Shown here: piece after piece, positions 11,213 to 20,992 of the stretch
Layout of the letters: each line of letters opens with the position of its first letter
Numbering within the stretch: the first letter of the stretch is position 1
Assembly (NCBI GenBank): GCA_018699955.1
Contig: JABISG010000131.1
Location: 62,001-126,000, forward strand
Origin: Planctomycetaceae bacterium
GTDB taxonomy: Bacteria > Planctomycetota > Planctomycetia > Planctomycetales > Planctomycetaceae
Length of the DNA stretch: 64,000 nt
Direction of reading: 5' to 3'
The notes under the pieces: generated by a model
Database searches by the model: none
What the model was told of the DNA's origin: nothing
What the model saw: the letters and a program-made list of their open reading frames with translations, nothing else
Translations under genes and position numbers: made by a program

Positions 11213-12865
11213 ATGAAAACGTCCGACCTGTTCGTCAAGTGTCTTGAAAACGAGAACATCGAATACATCTTCGGCGTACCTGGCGAAGAGAATGCTGACT
11301 TTGTGATGTCGCTGGCCGACTCCAAGTCGATCAAGTTCGTACTCACGCGTCACGAGCAAGGGGCCGCCTTCATGGCCGAGGTTTACGGTCGCTTGACCGG
11401 CAACCCCGCCTGTTGTCTGGGAACGCTTGGACCGGGGGCAACCAACCTCATTACCGGTGTTGCCGATGCCAACATGGACCGCGCCCCGATGCTGGTCCTC
11501 ACCGGACAAGGTGCAACCACAAGGCAGCACAAAGAGTCGCACCAAATCATGGACGACGTGTCCATGTACAAGCCGGTCACCAAGTGGGCGCACCTGATCA
11601 TTCACCCGGACAATGTCCCCGAGGTCATTCGCAAAGCGGTCCGCTTGGCACGAACGGAAAAACCGGGCGCCGTCATGATTGAACTGCCTGAAGACATCGC
11701 CAAACTCCCAACCGATGTCGTTCCGTTGGAAGTTATTCGCTATCGTCGTCCCGTTCCCGATGACAAGGCCATCGATCGCTGCTTCGAGATGATCAAGCAG
11801 GCCAAGAACCCCGTCATTCTTGCGGGCAACGGCTGTATTCGCCGCCGTGCCAGCAAGCAATTAAGACGGCTCTGTGAAGCAACCGGCATCGGCGTGATCA
11901 ACACCTTTATGGCCAAGGGTGCCGTCGATATGGATTCGGATCAGTGCCTTTACACCATTGGCCTGCAAGCGAAAGACCTGCCGTCGTGCGCTATCGATGC
12001 GGCCGATCTGGTCATCGCCATCGGTTTCGACATGGTCGAATATCATCCGCGGTTGTGGAACAAAGGCGGCAAGAAACCGGTTGTGCACATCGATTTTCTC
12101 CCTGCCGAAATCGACGCCGATTACCATCCCGATGTCGAGGCGATTGGCGACGTTGCCCACGCCCTGTGGATGCTCAACGAACGGGTCGAACGCAATGGCG
12201 GCCTGAAGTTTGCTCTGCCGCAACAGCGAGCGACGCGGCGCGACATGACGGAGGACATTTCGGCCCTGAAGGATGACGATGCCGAGGGCCTCATCAAGCC
12301 GCAGAAGGTCTTGTGGGATGTGCGGCAGGTGATGGGGCCGGACGACATTCTGTTATCCGACGTCGGTGCCCACAAAATGTGGATCGCCCGCTACTACCAA
12401 TGCCACGATCCGAACACCTGCCTGATTCCCAACGGATTCTGCTCAATGGGCTTCGCATTGCCGGGCGTAATTGCGGCCGATTTGGTGAACCCCGACCGCC
12501 GCACGATGGCCATCTGCGGTGACGCGGGATTCATGATGAACGTGCAGGAAATGGAAACCGCCAAGCGGCTGAACTCGAACATCGTGGTGATGGTCTGGGA
12601 AGACAACGCTTACGGCCTGATCGCCTGGAAGCAGGACACCCACTTCGGACATCATACGGAGTTGGAATTCACCAACCCAGACTGGCTGAAGCTGGCCGAC
12701 GCGTTCGGCTGGAACGGATTCTGGTGCGACAAGAGCGCCGAACTGCACGACACGCTGGAACAAGCGTTTGAAGCGGACGGCCCGTCGCTGGTGGTGGTTC
12801 CCATCGATTACCGCGAGAACTCGCTGCTGACCGAACGGCTGGGAAACATCGCCTGTCCGATCTAA
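11213..12865 (+). CDS. ThDP-dependent acetolactate-synthase-type enzyme, large subunit
   Basis: This 550-residue protein has the full three-domain thiamine-diphosphate layout. The N-terminal Pyr domain has FGVPGEENADF and catalytic glutamate E48 in RHEQGAAFMAE. A central domain follows, then a C-terminal PP domain with GDAGFMMNVQEMETA and DNAYG that binds Mg-ThDP. The best family match is acetolactate synthase (two pyruvate to acetolactate plus CO2). It resembles the stand-alone type, and no small regulatory subunit gene is adjacent. Related ThDP enzymes with other 2-oxo-acid substrates cannot be excluded. The flanking hairpins suggest its own transcription unit. Confidence 0.85.
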   Translation: MKTSDLFVKCLENENIEYIFGVPGEENADFVMSLADSKSIKFVLTRHEQGAAFMAEVYGRLTGNPACCLGTLGPGATNLITGVADANMDRAPMLVLTGQGATTRQHKESHQIMDDVSMYKPVTKWAHLIIHPDNVPEVIRKAVRLARTEKPGAVMIELPEDIAKLPTDVVPLEVIRYRRPVPDDKAIDRCFEMIKQAKNPVILAGNGCIRRRASKQLRRLCEATGIGVINTFMAKGAVDMDSDQCLYTIGLQAKDLPSCAIDAADLVIAIGFDMVEYHPRLWNKGGKKPVVHIDFLPAEIDADYHPDVEAIGDVAHALWMLNERVERNGGLKFALPQQRATRRDMTEDISALKDDDAEGLIKPQKVLWDVRQVMGPDDILLSDVGAHKMWIARYYQCHDPNTCLIPNGFCSMGFALPGVIAADLVNPDRRTMAICGDAGFMMNVQEMETAKRLNSNIVVMVWEDNAYGLIAWKQDTHFGHHTELEFTNPDWLKLADAFGWNGFWCDKSAELHDTLEQAFEADGPSLVVVPIDYRENSLLTERLGNIACPI

Positions 12866-12904
12866 CGGATTGGGTGTTTCCGATCGGCAGTCGCGCTACG
12901 CACA

Positions 12905-12956
12905 GAAGCCTGAATCGCAAGACAAGGTTATGTCCTTCGCTTGCGCTTCAGGCTTC
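12905..12956. terminator. Long imperfect hairpin between the ThDP gene and the coiled-coil gene
   Basis: The arms gaagcctgaatcgcaag (from 12905) and cttgcgcttcaggcttc (to 12956) form a stem of about 20 paired bases with a few mismatches. It sits between convergent genes, so it could serve both. The cgcaag core resembles the larger palindromes at 24181 and 43315. Confidence 0.55.
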
Positions 12957-13009
12957 AATCGTTGAGCAGCTTGCTTCCACACACTGTGCGGGTAGGGCGA
13001 TGGGGGCCG

Positions 13010-13336
13010 TTACGTCGATGGAAATCCATCGGGGCCGAATTCGACGGTCTGCATCCCTTTGCCCCCGGCACCCGATTCCTCTTTTTCCTGAACAGGCTCA
13101 ACTTTTTTTGCGGGACGAGAGCCACCGCTTTTTCCGGCGGGTTTCACTTTGGCCGGTTTGGACACCGGCGTGCCACCATCTACCTTCGACAGCAGATAGG
13201 TTTCCAGTGTGGCCAATTCGGCGATGGCGTCTTCGGAATCGACGATGGCCTGTTTGGCATCTTCGATGGCCTGATTGGCATTGGCAACGTCGCTGCGAAC
13301 TTCTTCCAACAGCGCGCGATAGTGGCTCTCTTCCAT
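13010..13336 (-). CDS. Small coiled-coil protein of unknown function
   Basis: This 108-residue protein has an N-terminal helix (about 1-52, MEESHYRALLEEVRSDV onward) rich in Ala, Glu and Asp with heptad-like spacing. A Lys/Pro/Gly-rich tail ends in TVEFGPDGFPST. An AAGGA-type ribosome site (gaaggacattgga) precedes the ATG. No membrane segment or enzymatic motif is visible. It is divergent from the ROK gene. I do not recognise the family. Confidence 0.65.
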   Translation of the reverse strand: MEESHYRALLEEVRSDVANANQAIEDAKQAIVDSEDAIAELATLETYLLSKVDGGTPVSKPAKVKPAGKSGGSRPAKKVEPVQEKEESGAGGKGMQTVEFGPDGFPST

Positions 13337-13607
13337 TCCAATGTCCTTCGTGTACGCGAATTGAATTCATGAATTGAGACCGGAAACGTTGCCTTCATCG
13401 TAATTGTACTCTGGACACAACGCAACCAGTTCACCGACAAAACCGCCGGAAACCTCTCCTTCACATTGTCGCGTTCTCGCGGGCTGTTAACCTGAGTTCA
13501 AGCAACACGAAACGTTTGTAGCCACGGTCACGACGGTCGCACTTTTGCAGTGGACTGCTACAATTGCGGCGTGTGATTATCGTCGTGCATTCAAGGCAGA
13601 GGGAAAC

Positions 13608-14606
13608 ATGCCTGAAGACAAAGAAAAGGACTACTGGGTCGGCTTCGATCTGGGCGGAACGAAGATGCTGGCGGCCGTTTTCGACGCGAAGTTCAAGCAG
13701 CTGGGAAGCGAACGCAAGAAGACCAAGGGACACCTGGGTGTCGAAGCGGGATTGGAGCGGATGATCGGCACCATCCGCTCCGCACTCGAAGAAGCGGACA
13801 TCGATGACACCCAGCTACTTGGAATTGGTGTCGGTTGCCCCGGTCCACTCGACCTCGCCCGCGGCGTGATTCTCGAAGCGCCAAATCTCGGTTGGGAAAA
13901 CGCGCCGGTTAAGAAAACCCTCGAAAAGGAGTTCGGCTGTCCGACGGTCATCGCCAACGACGTCGATACCGGAGTCTTCGGAGAATACCGATTCGGGGCC
14001 GGAAAAAATGAACGTTGTGTTCTGGGAATTTTTCCCGGAACGGGTGTCGGTGGCGGCTGCGTCTACGAGGGCCGCATCTTCCGCGGGAAGACGATGAGCT
14101 GCATGGAGATTGGTCACATGCAGCTGCTGGCCGATGGTCCCCGCTCTGGCACGGGACAGGCTGGTTCGCTCGAAGCCGTTGCCAGCCGTCTCGCAATCGC
14201 AGGTCAGGCGGCGCAAGCTGCGTTTCGCGGACAGGCTCCCTACTTGCGAGAACAGGTGGGAACCGACATCTCAAAAATACGAAGTGGCGTCCTGGCTGCG
14301 GCCATTGAAAATGGCGACCGAGTCATCAAGCAAATCATCGTCGATGCGGCAAACCACATTGGCATTGCCCTGGCCGGGGCGATTCATCTGCTGGCTCCCG
14401 ATGTGGTTGTGCTGGGAGGCGGACTCGTGGAAGCGATGCCCGAACTGATTGTCGAAACGGTGAACAAGTCCGTCCGCAAGCACTTGTTGCCGTCCTTCCT
14501 CGACACCTTCGAGGTGGTTGCGGCTGAATTGGCAGATGATGCCACAATCAAAGGAGCGGCAGCCTGGGCAGAGGTCGAGTTTCGCGAAACCGACTCTAAG
14601 TCTTGA
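13608..14606 (+). CDS. ROK-family sugar kinase/glucokinase-like protein
   Basis: This 332-residue protein has the ROK ATP-binding motif at its N-terminus (FDLGGTKMLAAVFD), the central GIGVGCPGPLDL, the GTGVGGG phosphate loop and EIGHMQL. These mark sugar kinases such as glucokinase, which phosphorylate glucose with ATP in the cytosol. The ATG at 13608 is chosen because gcagaggga precedes it; an upstream in-frame ATG lacks this. Unusually, the ROK zinc-binding CxCGxxGCxE motif reads SGTGQAGSLE, so every cysteine ligand in that motif is lost. There is no DNA-binding domain, so it is not an Mlc/NagC-type repressor. Confidence 0.88.
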   Translation: MPEDKEKDYWVGFDLGGTKMLAAVFDAKFKQLGSERKKTKGHLGVEAGLERMIGTIRSALEEADIDDTQLLGIGVGCPGPLDLARGVILEAPNLGWENAPVKKTLEKEFGCPTVIANDVDTGVFGEYRFGAGKNERCVLGIFPGTGVGGGCVYEGRIFRGKTMSCMEIGHMQLLADGPRSGTGQAGSLEAVASRLAIAGQAAQAAFRGQAPYLREQVGTDISKIRSGVLAAAIENGDRVIKQIIVDAANHIGIALAGAIHLLAPDVVVLGGGLVEAMPELIVETVNKSVRKHLLPSFLDTFEVVAAELADDATIKGAAAWAEVEFRETDSKS

Positions 14607-14634
14607 GGGTAATTGAGTCGGAGTTGACACTTCA

Positions 14635-14664
14635 GAAACCCGGTTTTTTGAAAAACCGGGTTTC
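14635..14664. terminator. Perfect 14-bp hairpin after the ROK gene
   Basis: The arms gaaacccggttttt and aaaaaccgggtttc pair completely around two central bases. It lies 29 bases after the ROK stop and before ppx. The T- and A-runs inside the arms mean it can act as a bidirectional terminator-like structure. Confidence 0.7.
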
Positions 14665-14711
14665 CCACACCACAATCTTCACACTGGACGGTTACAATCT
14701 GACCGCACACA

Positions 14712-16370
14712 ATGAATTGGCTGGCTAGCCGATTCCAACAACGGAAATTGCTCCCCTCGGACGTGGCGATGAATGCACGAAAGACGGCATCTGCGGCGGA
14801 TGGCAACGTGACGGCTGCCGATTCGGCATCGAACGTGCGTCCCGTTGCGGTCATCGACATCGGCACGACGCTCATTCGCATGGCAGTCGCCGAAATCGAT
14901 CCGGCCGGAGAAATTCGCCGCCTCGAAACGCTGTCGCAGGCGGTTAATCTGGGCAAGGATACATTCACAACGGGCGAGATCCGCAAATCGACCATCGAAG
15001 ACTGCGTGCGCGTCTTACGGAGTTATCAGCGCGTGCTGAGCGAGTTTCGAATTGAGAGTCCCAGCGAAATCCGTGTCGTCGCGACCAGTGCCGTCCGCGA
15101 AGCCAGCAACCGCCTGGCATTTCTCGACCGCATTTATGTTGCCACCGGAATCGAAGTGGAGCCGATTGACGAGGCCGAGGTCAACCGCATCACATACCTC
15201 GGCATCCAGCCGTTGTTGCAGGCCGAGGAAAAATTGGCATCGGCACAGACGATTGTCATCGAAGTGGGCGGCGGCAACACCGAAGTGCTGATTATTCGCG
15301 GTGAAGATGTCTTGTTTGCGCACACGTACCGGCTTGGCTCGCTGCGTCTGCGGGAGACGCTCGAATCGTACCGCGCGCCATTGGGGCAAATGCGGGCGAT
15401 TATGGAATCGCACATTCGCCGTACCGTCGAACAGGTCGCGCAGCACGTCGATCTCGGCCAACAGCGCGAGTTGATTGCAATCGGTGGCGACGTTCGTTCT
15501 GCCGCATCTCAGTTATTGCCCGACTGGGATCCAGAGCACCCCGGCCGGCTTTCCATCGCGGAGTTGGAGGGATTCACACAACGCGTCCTGTCGATGTCGG
15601 AAGACGAACTCAGTCGAACCTATCATTTGAATTTTGCCGATGCCGAAACGCTGGGGCCGGCGCTGCTGGCATACGTTGGGTTGGCACGCGGCCTGCAAAT
15701 CGACCAACTGTTTGTTGCCAACGTCAATCTTCGAGACGGACTGTTGCAGGACGTTGCCTCTCACGGCATCTGGACGGAAGATTTTAATAATCAAATTGTC
15801 AGATCGGCGATGGAACTGGGCCGAAAATTCAACTTCGACGAAGCGCATGCGCTGCAGGTGGCCGAGCTATCGCAAACCTTGTTTCGTGCGCTCGCCGAAG
15901 AACACCAGTTGGATTCGCGGTACGAATTGATGTTGTACGTTGCGGCTCTGCTGCACGAAATTGGGTTGTTCATTTCCAGCAACAGCCACCACAAGCATTC
16001 GATGTACCTCATCCGCAATAGCGAATTGTTTGGGCTGAGTGAGACGGACGTTCTTCTGGTTTCGCTGGTGGCCCGTTATCATCGCCGGGCTTCTCCCAAA
16101 CCGTCTCACGAAGGGTATTCAAGTCTCGACCGCGACCGTCGCGTGGCGGTGGCCAAATTGGGGGCGATTCTCCGACTTGCCGACGCGCTGGACCGGTCGC
16201 GCAGTCGGCGAATTCACGACATCCAATGCAGCCGCGACGAAGGCCGATTGATAATCAGCGCGCCGCACGTCGATGACCTCACCTTGGAACAACTCGCATT
16301 AAAACAAAAGGGAACGTTTTTCGAAGAGGTCTTCGGAATGCAGGCCGAATTGCGGAAGGCGGCCGATTGA
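14712..16370 (+). CDS. ppx: Exopolyphosphatase/pppGpp phosphohydrolase (Ppx/GppA) with HD-type C-terminal domain
   Basis: This 552-residue protein belongs to the actin/Hsp70-like Ppx/GppA superfamily, which hydrolyses terminal phosphates of polyphosphate or pppGpp. The two phosphate loops are VIDIGTTLIRMA (about 48-59) and IEVGGGNTEV, where the usual GGGSTE serine is Asn. A C-terminal HD-type domain (about 360-530) contains LHEIGLFI, NSHHKHSMY and RLADALDRS, as in long Ppx proteins. A later ATG at 14769 would shorten it by 19 residues. The ppk gene starts 69 bases downstream, so polyphosphate breakdown and synthesis are adjacent. Confidence 0.93.
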   Translation: MNWLASRFQQRKLLPSDVAMNARKTASAADGNVTAADSASNVRPVAVIDIGTTLIRMAVAEIDPAGEIRRLETLSQAVNLGKDTFTTGEIRKSTIEDCVRVLRSYQRVLSEFRIESPSEIRVVATSAVREASNRLAFLDRIYVATGIEVEPIDEAEVNRITYLGIQPLLQAEEKLASAQTIVIEVGGGNTEVLIIRGEDVLFAHTYRLGSLRLRETLESYRAPLGQMRAIMESHIRRTVEQVAQHVDLGQQRELIAIGGDVRSAASQLLPDWDPEHPGRLSIAELEGFTQRVLSMSEDELSRTYHLNFADAETLGPALLAYVGLARGLQIDQLFVANVNLRDGLLQDVASHGIWTEDFNNQIVRSAMELGRKFNFDEAHALQVAELSQTLFRALAEEHQLDSRYELMLYVAALLHEIGLFISSNSHHKHSMYLIRNSELFGLSETDVLLVSLVARYHRRASPKPSHEGYSSLDRDRRVAVAKLGAILRLADALDRSRSRRIHDIQCSRDEGRLIISAPHVDDLTLEQLALKQKGTFFEEVFGMQAELRKAAD

Positions 16371-16439
16371 CCACAAAGCGACGCCCGCCAGCAATTACAC
16401 AACTCACGACAACACAATCGAAAGCAACTTACAAATCAC

Positions 16440-18557
16440 ATGGGACGCACACCGGTCAAATACATCAATCGCGAATTGAGCTGGCTCGAATTCAATCAGC
16501 GTGTGCTGGATGAAGCCGGGGATGCGATGACCCCGCTGCTCTCGCGGCTGATGTTCCTTGCGATTACCGGATCGAATCTCGACGAGTTCTTTATGGTTCG
16601 CGTCGGCGGACTTCAGCTGTTGGATCAACAGGGAAGCACCAAGGCCGACGCGAGCGGAATGTCCCCCCAACAGCAGCTCGCATCGATCAGCGCCCGCACC
16701 CATCGGATGATGCTCGAACAGTACACGTGTTATCTGAATGAACTCGAACCGGCGCTGGCCGAAGCAGGCATTCGCCGCGTGCGCCCGGCCGAGTTGACCG
16801 GGCAACAATCGAAATCCATCGCTCAGGTTTTCGAGAACCGCATCTATCCCGTCCTCACTCCCATGGCCGTCAGCGGTCGCGACGACTTTCCACTGTTGAT
16901 CAACCAGACAATGAATGTCTGCGTTCATCTCGAGGCGGCCGCCGATGGTGAGGGACCACGGTTTGCCATCATACCGTTCGGTCCAACATCATCGCGTTTC
17001 ATTACGCTCCCGTCAGAGGGCGGCTACGAATACATGCTGCTGGAAGACGCGGTGGAAATGTTTGCCGACCGTTTCTTTCCCGGAGAGCAAATCGTTGAGT
17101 GTGTCGCGTTCCGAATCACACGCAACGCCGATCTGGCAGTTCGTGAAGACCTCGCATCCGACCTGCTCGTGGAGATGGAACATCTACTCGACGCCCGCAC
17201 TGCAGGCGACTGTGTACGTCTGGAAATTGTGGACGGCGTGACGCCGACGGCGCTGGGTTTCCTCACCGACACTTTGGAAGTCGATGACGTCAACGTTTAT
17301 GCCGCGCCTGGACCGGTGGATCTCGGCGCGTTCATGCAGCTCTCCGATCTTCCCGGTTTCGACAACCTGCGCTACGAGCCGTGGCCGCCACAGGCGTCAC
17401 CCGATGTCGATCCAGCCGGTGACATCTTCAGCACAGTTGCCCGTGACGACGTGCTGTTGTATCACCCTTACGATAGTTTCGATCCGGTACTGCGACTGCT
17501 TGAAGAGGCAGCCGTCGATCCCGATGTGTTGGCGATCAAGCAGACTTTGTATCGCACCAGTCGGAACAGCCCGATTGTCGCGGCGCTGCGGCAGGCAGCC
17601 GAGCGAGGGAAGTACGTCACGGTCATCGTCGAACTGAAGGCTCGATTCGACGAGGCACGCAACATTGAATGGGCACGCAGCCTGGAACAGGCCGGCGTAC
17701 AGGTTTTCTACGGCGTCAAGGGATTCAAAACGCATTCCAAATTGTGCATCGTCGTGAGGCGTGAACCGGCGGGAATTCGCCGTTACGTTCACTTCGGAAC
17801 GGGCAACTACAACGAAGCGACGGCAAGAATATACAGCGATGTCAGCCTGATGACCTGCAACGAGGAACTCGGAGCCGACGCCACCAGTTTCTTCAACGCC
17901 ATCACCGGATATTCGCAACCGCAGAAGTTCCGCCGGATCGAGGCCGCCCCGATCGGCCTGAGAGAACGTTTGCTCGAAATGATTCAGTCGGAAACGCAGC
18001 GGCAGAAGGAGAGCGGCCGCGCTTCAATCACGGCCAAACTCAATTCGCTCGTCGATCCGAAAATCATCGATGCGCTTTACGAGGCCTCGCAAGCCGGCGT
18101 GCCGGTGCGGTTGAACATTCGCGGCATTTGTTGTCTGCGACCGGGAGTCGAGGGACTCAGCGAGAATATTACCGTGGTCGGGGTCGTCGATCGTTTTCTC
18201 GAACATGCACGCATCTTTCATTTTCACCACGGCGGAGACGAACGCCTATTTATCTCCAGTGCCGATTGGATGCCGCGCAATCTGGATCGCCGCGTCGAAC
18301 TGCTCGTGCCGGTCGATAATTCCCGCGCACGCGAGCGGCTCCTTGCAATTTTTGAAATGTACTTCAAAGATACCGTCAAAGGCCGCCGACTGCTGTCCGA
18401 CGGTACGTACGTCCCTGTGGATTCGGCCAACGGCGGCCAACCGTTTCGCAGCCAACAACGGCTTTACGAACTAACCCGCGAGGCGGTTAAACAGGCGCGG
18501 CAATCGCGGTCAACCGCATTCGAACCACACCGAGCGCCAGGTCATTCGACATCCTGA
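16440..18557 (+). CDS. ppk1: Polyphosphate kinase 1
   Basis: This 705-residue protein reversibly makes inorganic polyphosphate from ATP. The N-terminal domain has YINRELSWLEFNQRVL, typical of Ppk1. The two phospholipase-D-like catalytic domains carry the autophosphorylated histidine H432 in GFKTHSKLCIV and the second histidine segment RIFHFHHGGDERLF, followed by FISSADWMPRNLDRR. The length and motif order fit the family. It lies between ppx and sixA on the same strand with short gaps, which suggests one polyphosphate operon. Confidence 0.97.
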   Translation: MGRTPVKYINRELSWLEFNQRVLDEAGDAMTPLLSRLMFLAITGSNLDEFFMVRVGGLQLLDQQGSTKADASGMSPQQQLASISARTHRMMLEQYTCYLNELEPALAEAGIRRVRPAELTGQQSKSIAQVFENRIYPVLTPMAVSGRDDFPLLINQTMNVCVHLEAAADGEGPRFAIIPFGPTSSRFITLPSEGGYEYMLLEDAVEMFADRFFPGEQIVECVAFRITRNADLAVREDLASDLLVEMEHLLDARTAGDCVRLEIVDGVTPTALGFLTDTLEVDDVNVYAAPGPVDLGAFMQLSDLPGFDNLRYEPWPPQASPDVDPAGDIFSTVARDDVLLYHPYDSFDPVLRLLEEAAVDPDVLAIKQTLYRTSRNSPIVAALRQAAERGKYVTVIVELKARFDEARNIEWARSLEQAGVQVFYGVKGFKTHSKLCIVVRREPAGIRRYVHFGTGNYNEATARIYSDVSLMTCNEELGADATSFFNAITGYSQPQKFRRIEAAPIGLRERLLEMIQSETQRQKESGRASITAKLNSLVDPKIIDALYEASQAGVPVRLNIRGICCLRPGVEGLSENITVVGVVDRFLEHARIFHFHHGGDERLFISSADWMPRNLDRRVELLVPVDNSRARERLLAIFEMYFKDTVKGRRLLSDGTYVPVDSANGGQPFRSQQRLYELTREAVKQARQSRSTAFEPHRAPGHSTS

Positions 18558-18560
18558 TCG

Positions 18561-19070
18561 ATGGATTCCTCTGTCATGAAGACACTCCTGTTACTGCGGC
18601 ATGCCAAATCAAGTTGGACCGACGCAACACAAACCGACCACGATCGTACACTCAACAATCGGGGCGAACGCGACGCACCGCGGATGGGACAGTTGGTTGA
18701 AAGCGAAGGTCTCGTTCCCAATTGCATTGTTTCGTCCACTGCCGTGCGCGCCCGCACAACCGCAGAACTCGTCGCCGAGAACTGCGGTTTCGAGGGTGAG
18801 ATTCAACTGGCCCGCGAGTTGTATCACGCGCCGCCGGCGGCTTACTTCGAAGTTCTGGCGCAGTTACCAACCTCCTGCGACATTGTCCTGGCGGTCGGCC
18901 ACAATCCCGGAATCGCAGAGCTTCTTTCGCAACTGACCGGTGTGGAAGACTCGATGCCGACTGCGGCGCTCGCCCATATTCAACTCGATATCGACATTTG
19001 GGACCAATTCGACAGGAAGTGCGATGCCCAACTCGTCGAGTTCTGGCGCCCCAAAGATCTGCCGGAGTGA
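18561..19070 (+). CDS. sixA: SixA-type phosphohistidine phosphatase
   Basis: This 169-residue member of the histidine phosphatase (phosphoglycerate-mutase-like) superfamily has the RHAKSSW catalytic motif near its start, the RGERDAPRMG segment, and VLAVGHNPGI with the second histidine. SixA removes phosphate from phosphohistidine of HPt domains or phosphotransfer proteins. An internal ATG five codons in (18576) is an equally likely start. The gene follows ppk1 by three bases and is probably translated from the same mRNA, an arrangement seen in several bacteria. Confidence 0.9.
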   Translation: MDSSVMKTLLLLRHAKSSWTDATQTDHDRTLNNRGERDAPRMGQLVESEGLVPNCIVSSTAVRARTTAELVAENCGFEGEIQLARELYHAPPAAYFEVLAQLPTSCDIVLAVGHNPGIAELLSQLTGVEDSMPTAALAHIQLDIDIWDQFDRKCDAQLVEFWRPKDLPE

Positions 19071-19100
19071 TCGGTCGCCGACGTACTCCGAAGTCCGCGC

Positions 19101-19135
19101 AAAAAAACGCCGTTTGCTCGTTGCAGCAAACGGCG
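19101..19135 (-). terminator. Intrinsic terminator of clpX
   Basis: Read on the minus strand, an 11-bp stem with a six-base loop (arms at 19108-19118 and 19125-19135) is followed by seven T residues. It lies just beyond the clpX stop codon. The plus-strand sixA mRNA would also contain the stem, but without the T-tract. Confidence 0.9.
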
Positions 19136-19169
19136 GTTCGATAGATTTGGCCCGCAAAATCATCGGCAG

Positions 19170-20450
19170 CTATGCGGCAGCCGACCCGTCCTCGGGAAGG
19201 ACGCTCTCTTCGCCGCGAATCATCTCAGCAGTGAGAACATACTTCTGGCCCGGCTTGCGGTCGGGCAATTCGTACATCAGATCGAACATGCATTCTTCGA
19301 CGACACTTCTCAGCCCGCGTGCTCCGGTCTCTTTCTTTTTGGCGATCATGGCAACTTCGCGTAAAGCATCGTCGGTGAAGTCGATTTCCGCTTCTTCCAT
19401 CTGGAAGAACTTTTTGAACTGCCTGACCAGGGAATTCTTCGGCTCGGTGAGAATGCGGACGAGGTCTTCCACTGCGAGCGATTGCAAACTCGTGATGACT
19501 GGAAGGCGTCCTACCAATTCGGGAATCAGGCCGAATTCGAGCACGTCATCCACGGTCACCTGACCGAGCAATTCACGGTTTCGTTCTTCGATGGCGTCGC
19601 GGCTGTCCTGGCCGAAGCCGATCATTTTGCGGCCCATTCGTTTGCCGACAATGTCCTCGATGCCGACGAATGTCCCGCCGCAAACGAACAGAATATTCGT
19701 CGTGTCGATTTGAATGTATTGCTGTTCCGGGTGCTTGCGTCCTCCCTGGGGTGGCACATTGGCAACTGTTCCTTCCAGCATTTTCAGCAATGCCTGCTGG
19801 ACACCTTCACCCGACACGTCGCGGGTGATGGACACGTTTTGGCTCGTCTTACCAATCTTGTCGATTTCGTCAATGAACAGAATGCCGCGCTGGGCCGCTT
19901 CGATATCGAAGTCGGCAGCGTGCAGCAGTTTGAGTAACAGGTTTTCGACATCTTCACCCACGTAGCCCGCTTCGGTCAGCGTGGTGGCATCGCCGATGGC
20001 GAACGGCACTTGCAGGAATCGGGCCAGTGTGCGGGCCATCAGAGTTTTGCCGCAACCGGTCGGACCGATCATCATGATGTTCGACTTCTCGATTTCGACG
20101 TCGCTGTCGATCTCCTCGTGTAGCATCAACCGCTTGTAATGGTTGTGAACCGCAACGGCGAGCACCTTTTTGGTGTGTTCCTGACCAATGACGTACTCGT
20201 CGAGATACGCGACAATCTCGCGTGGCGAAGGAACGTTGTTGAACAGATCGCGAGAGCCGCCACGGCGACGTTTTTCCTGGTCGAGGATCGACTGGCATAA
20301 TTCGATACATTCGCCACAAATATAAACGTCTTCGGGGCCTTCCACCAACGGTCCAACTTCGCGGTAGCTCTTTCGGCAAAAAGAGCAGTTGGCATTTTTC
20401 TTGGCGGTGGAACTTCGCTTAGCGGAGGTCGTATCTTTACGTGAGGGCAT
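19170..20450 (-). CDS. clpX: ATP-dependent Clp protease ATP-binding subunit ClpX
   Basis: This 426-residue AAA+ unfoldase delivers substrates to ClpP. The N-terminal zinc-binding domain has C22, C25, C45 and C48. The ATPase has Walker A GPTGCGKT, Walker [11 protein letters not shown], and a pore-loop region near AGYVGEDVE. The C-terminal small AAA+ domain includes [15 protein letters not shown] with the sensor-2 arginine. Length and order are normal. Neither clpP nor tig is adjacent, so clpX is a separate transcription unit here, ended by a strong terminator. Confidence 0.97.
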   Translation of the reverse strand: MPSRKDTTSAKRSSTAKKNANCSFCRKSYREVGPLVEGPEDVYICGECIELCQSILDQEKRRRGGSRDLFNNVPSPREIVAYLDEYVIGQEHTKKVLAVAVHNHYKRLMLHEEIDSDVEIEKSNIMMIGPTGCGKTLMARTLARFLQVPFAIGDATTLTEAGYVGEDVENLLLKLLHAADFDIEAAQRGILFIDEIDKIGKTSQNVSITRDVSGEGVQQALLKMLEGTVANVPPQGGRKHPEQQYIQIDTTNILFVCGGTFVGIEDIVGKRMGRKMIGFGQDSRDAIEERNRELLGQVTVDDVLEFGLIPELVGRLPVITSLQSLAVEDLVRILTEPKNSLVRQFKKFFQMEEAEIDFTDDALREVAMIAKKKETGARGLRSVVEECMFDLMYELPDRKPGQKYVLTAEMIRGEESVLPEDGSAAA

Positions 20451-20635
20451 CGGGTCTCCTTCAGTGTCAGCCGTTCATGTCGGGGAGTTCAAGTCCTCAA
20501 CGTTCCCTGGTGCGCCTCCGTGCTACCCTGGCGGTTCATAACGTCAAGTCAAATTGTTGTGCCGGAAAAACGTTGCCGGGCTTGTTTGCCGCGTTGTTGA
20601 AAACGAAGGCGGCAGTCGAGTCATCGAATGGCAGG

Positions 20636-20992
20636 TCAGGGCTGTTTCTCGGAATCGTGAGATGGGGGGTCTTGCATGCGCTGGATGAGTTGACTTTTGA
20701 TGGATCGGTATTCTGACTCCGAGAGGTCACCTTCACGGTGCAAATCTCCCAGCCCCAGCAACATTGATTGATCGACTGCGGCAGGATCGTCATCATCGCG
20801 AAACAGTGACCTGATCCGAACGATCCCCCAAATCAAAACCACAAGCGCGGCAAGAACAGCGGCAGACCAACCGAATAACTCGGCCAAATCCGCCCCCGTG
20901 CCGTTTAATAGCTTCCAAAAGAATGAACCCAGACCTCGCCGCACTTCAATCGCCCCCAGCAAGACGCAAGATGAGAAAAACCAACCAAACAA
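20636..20992 (-). CDS. Small membrane protein with C-terminal SHOCT-like domain
   Basis: This 118-residue protein has an N-terminal hydrophobic stretch, a clear transmembrane helix at about 41-60 (WSAAVLAALVVLIWGIV), an acidic linker and a short C-terminal helical hairpin (LLGLGDLHREGDLSESEYRS) resembling SHOCT oligomerisation motifs. A TTG start is proposed because gaggag sits about eight bases before it. The function is unknown. It lies 185 bases upstream of clpX on the same strand. Confidence 0.7.
   Translation of the reverse strand: MFGWFFSSCVLLGAIEVRRGLGSFFWKLLNGTGADLAELFGWSAAVLAALVVLIWGIVRIRSLFRDDDDPAAVDQSMLLGLGDLHREGDLSESEYRSIKSQLIQRMQDPPSHDSEKQP

Noticed and set aside
9653-11860. A 735-codon open frame on the minus strand across gdhA and the ThDP gene
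   Set aside because: It is antisense to two well-identified enzymes, spans their intergenic hairpins, and its translation has no recognisable domain; long antisense frames are common with this codon bias.
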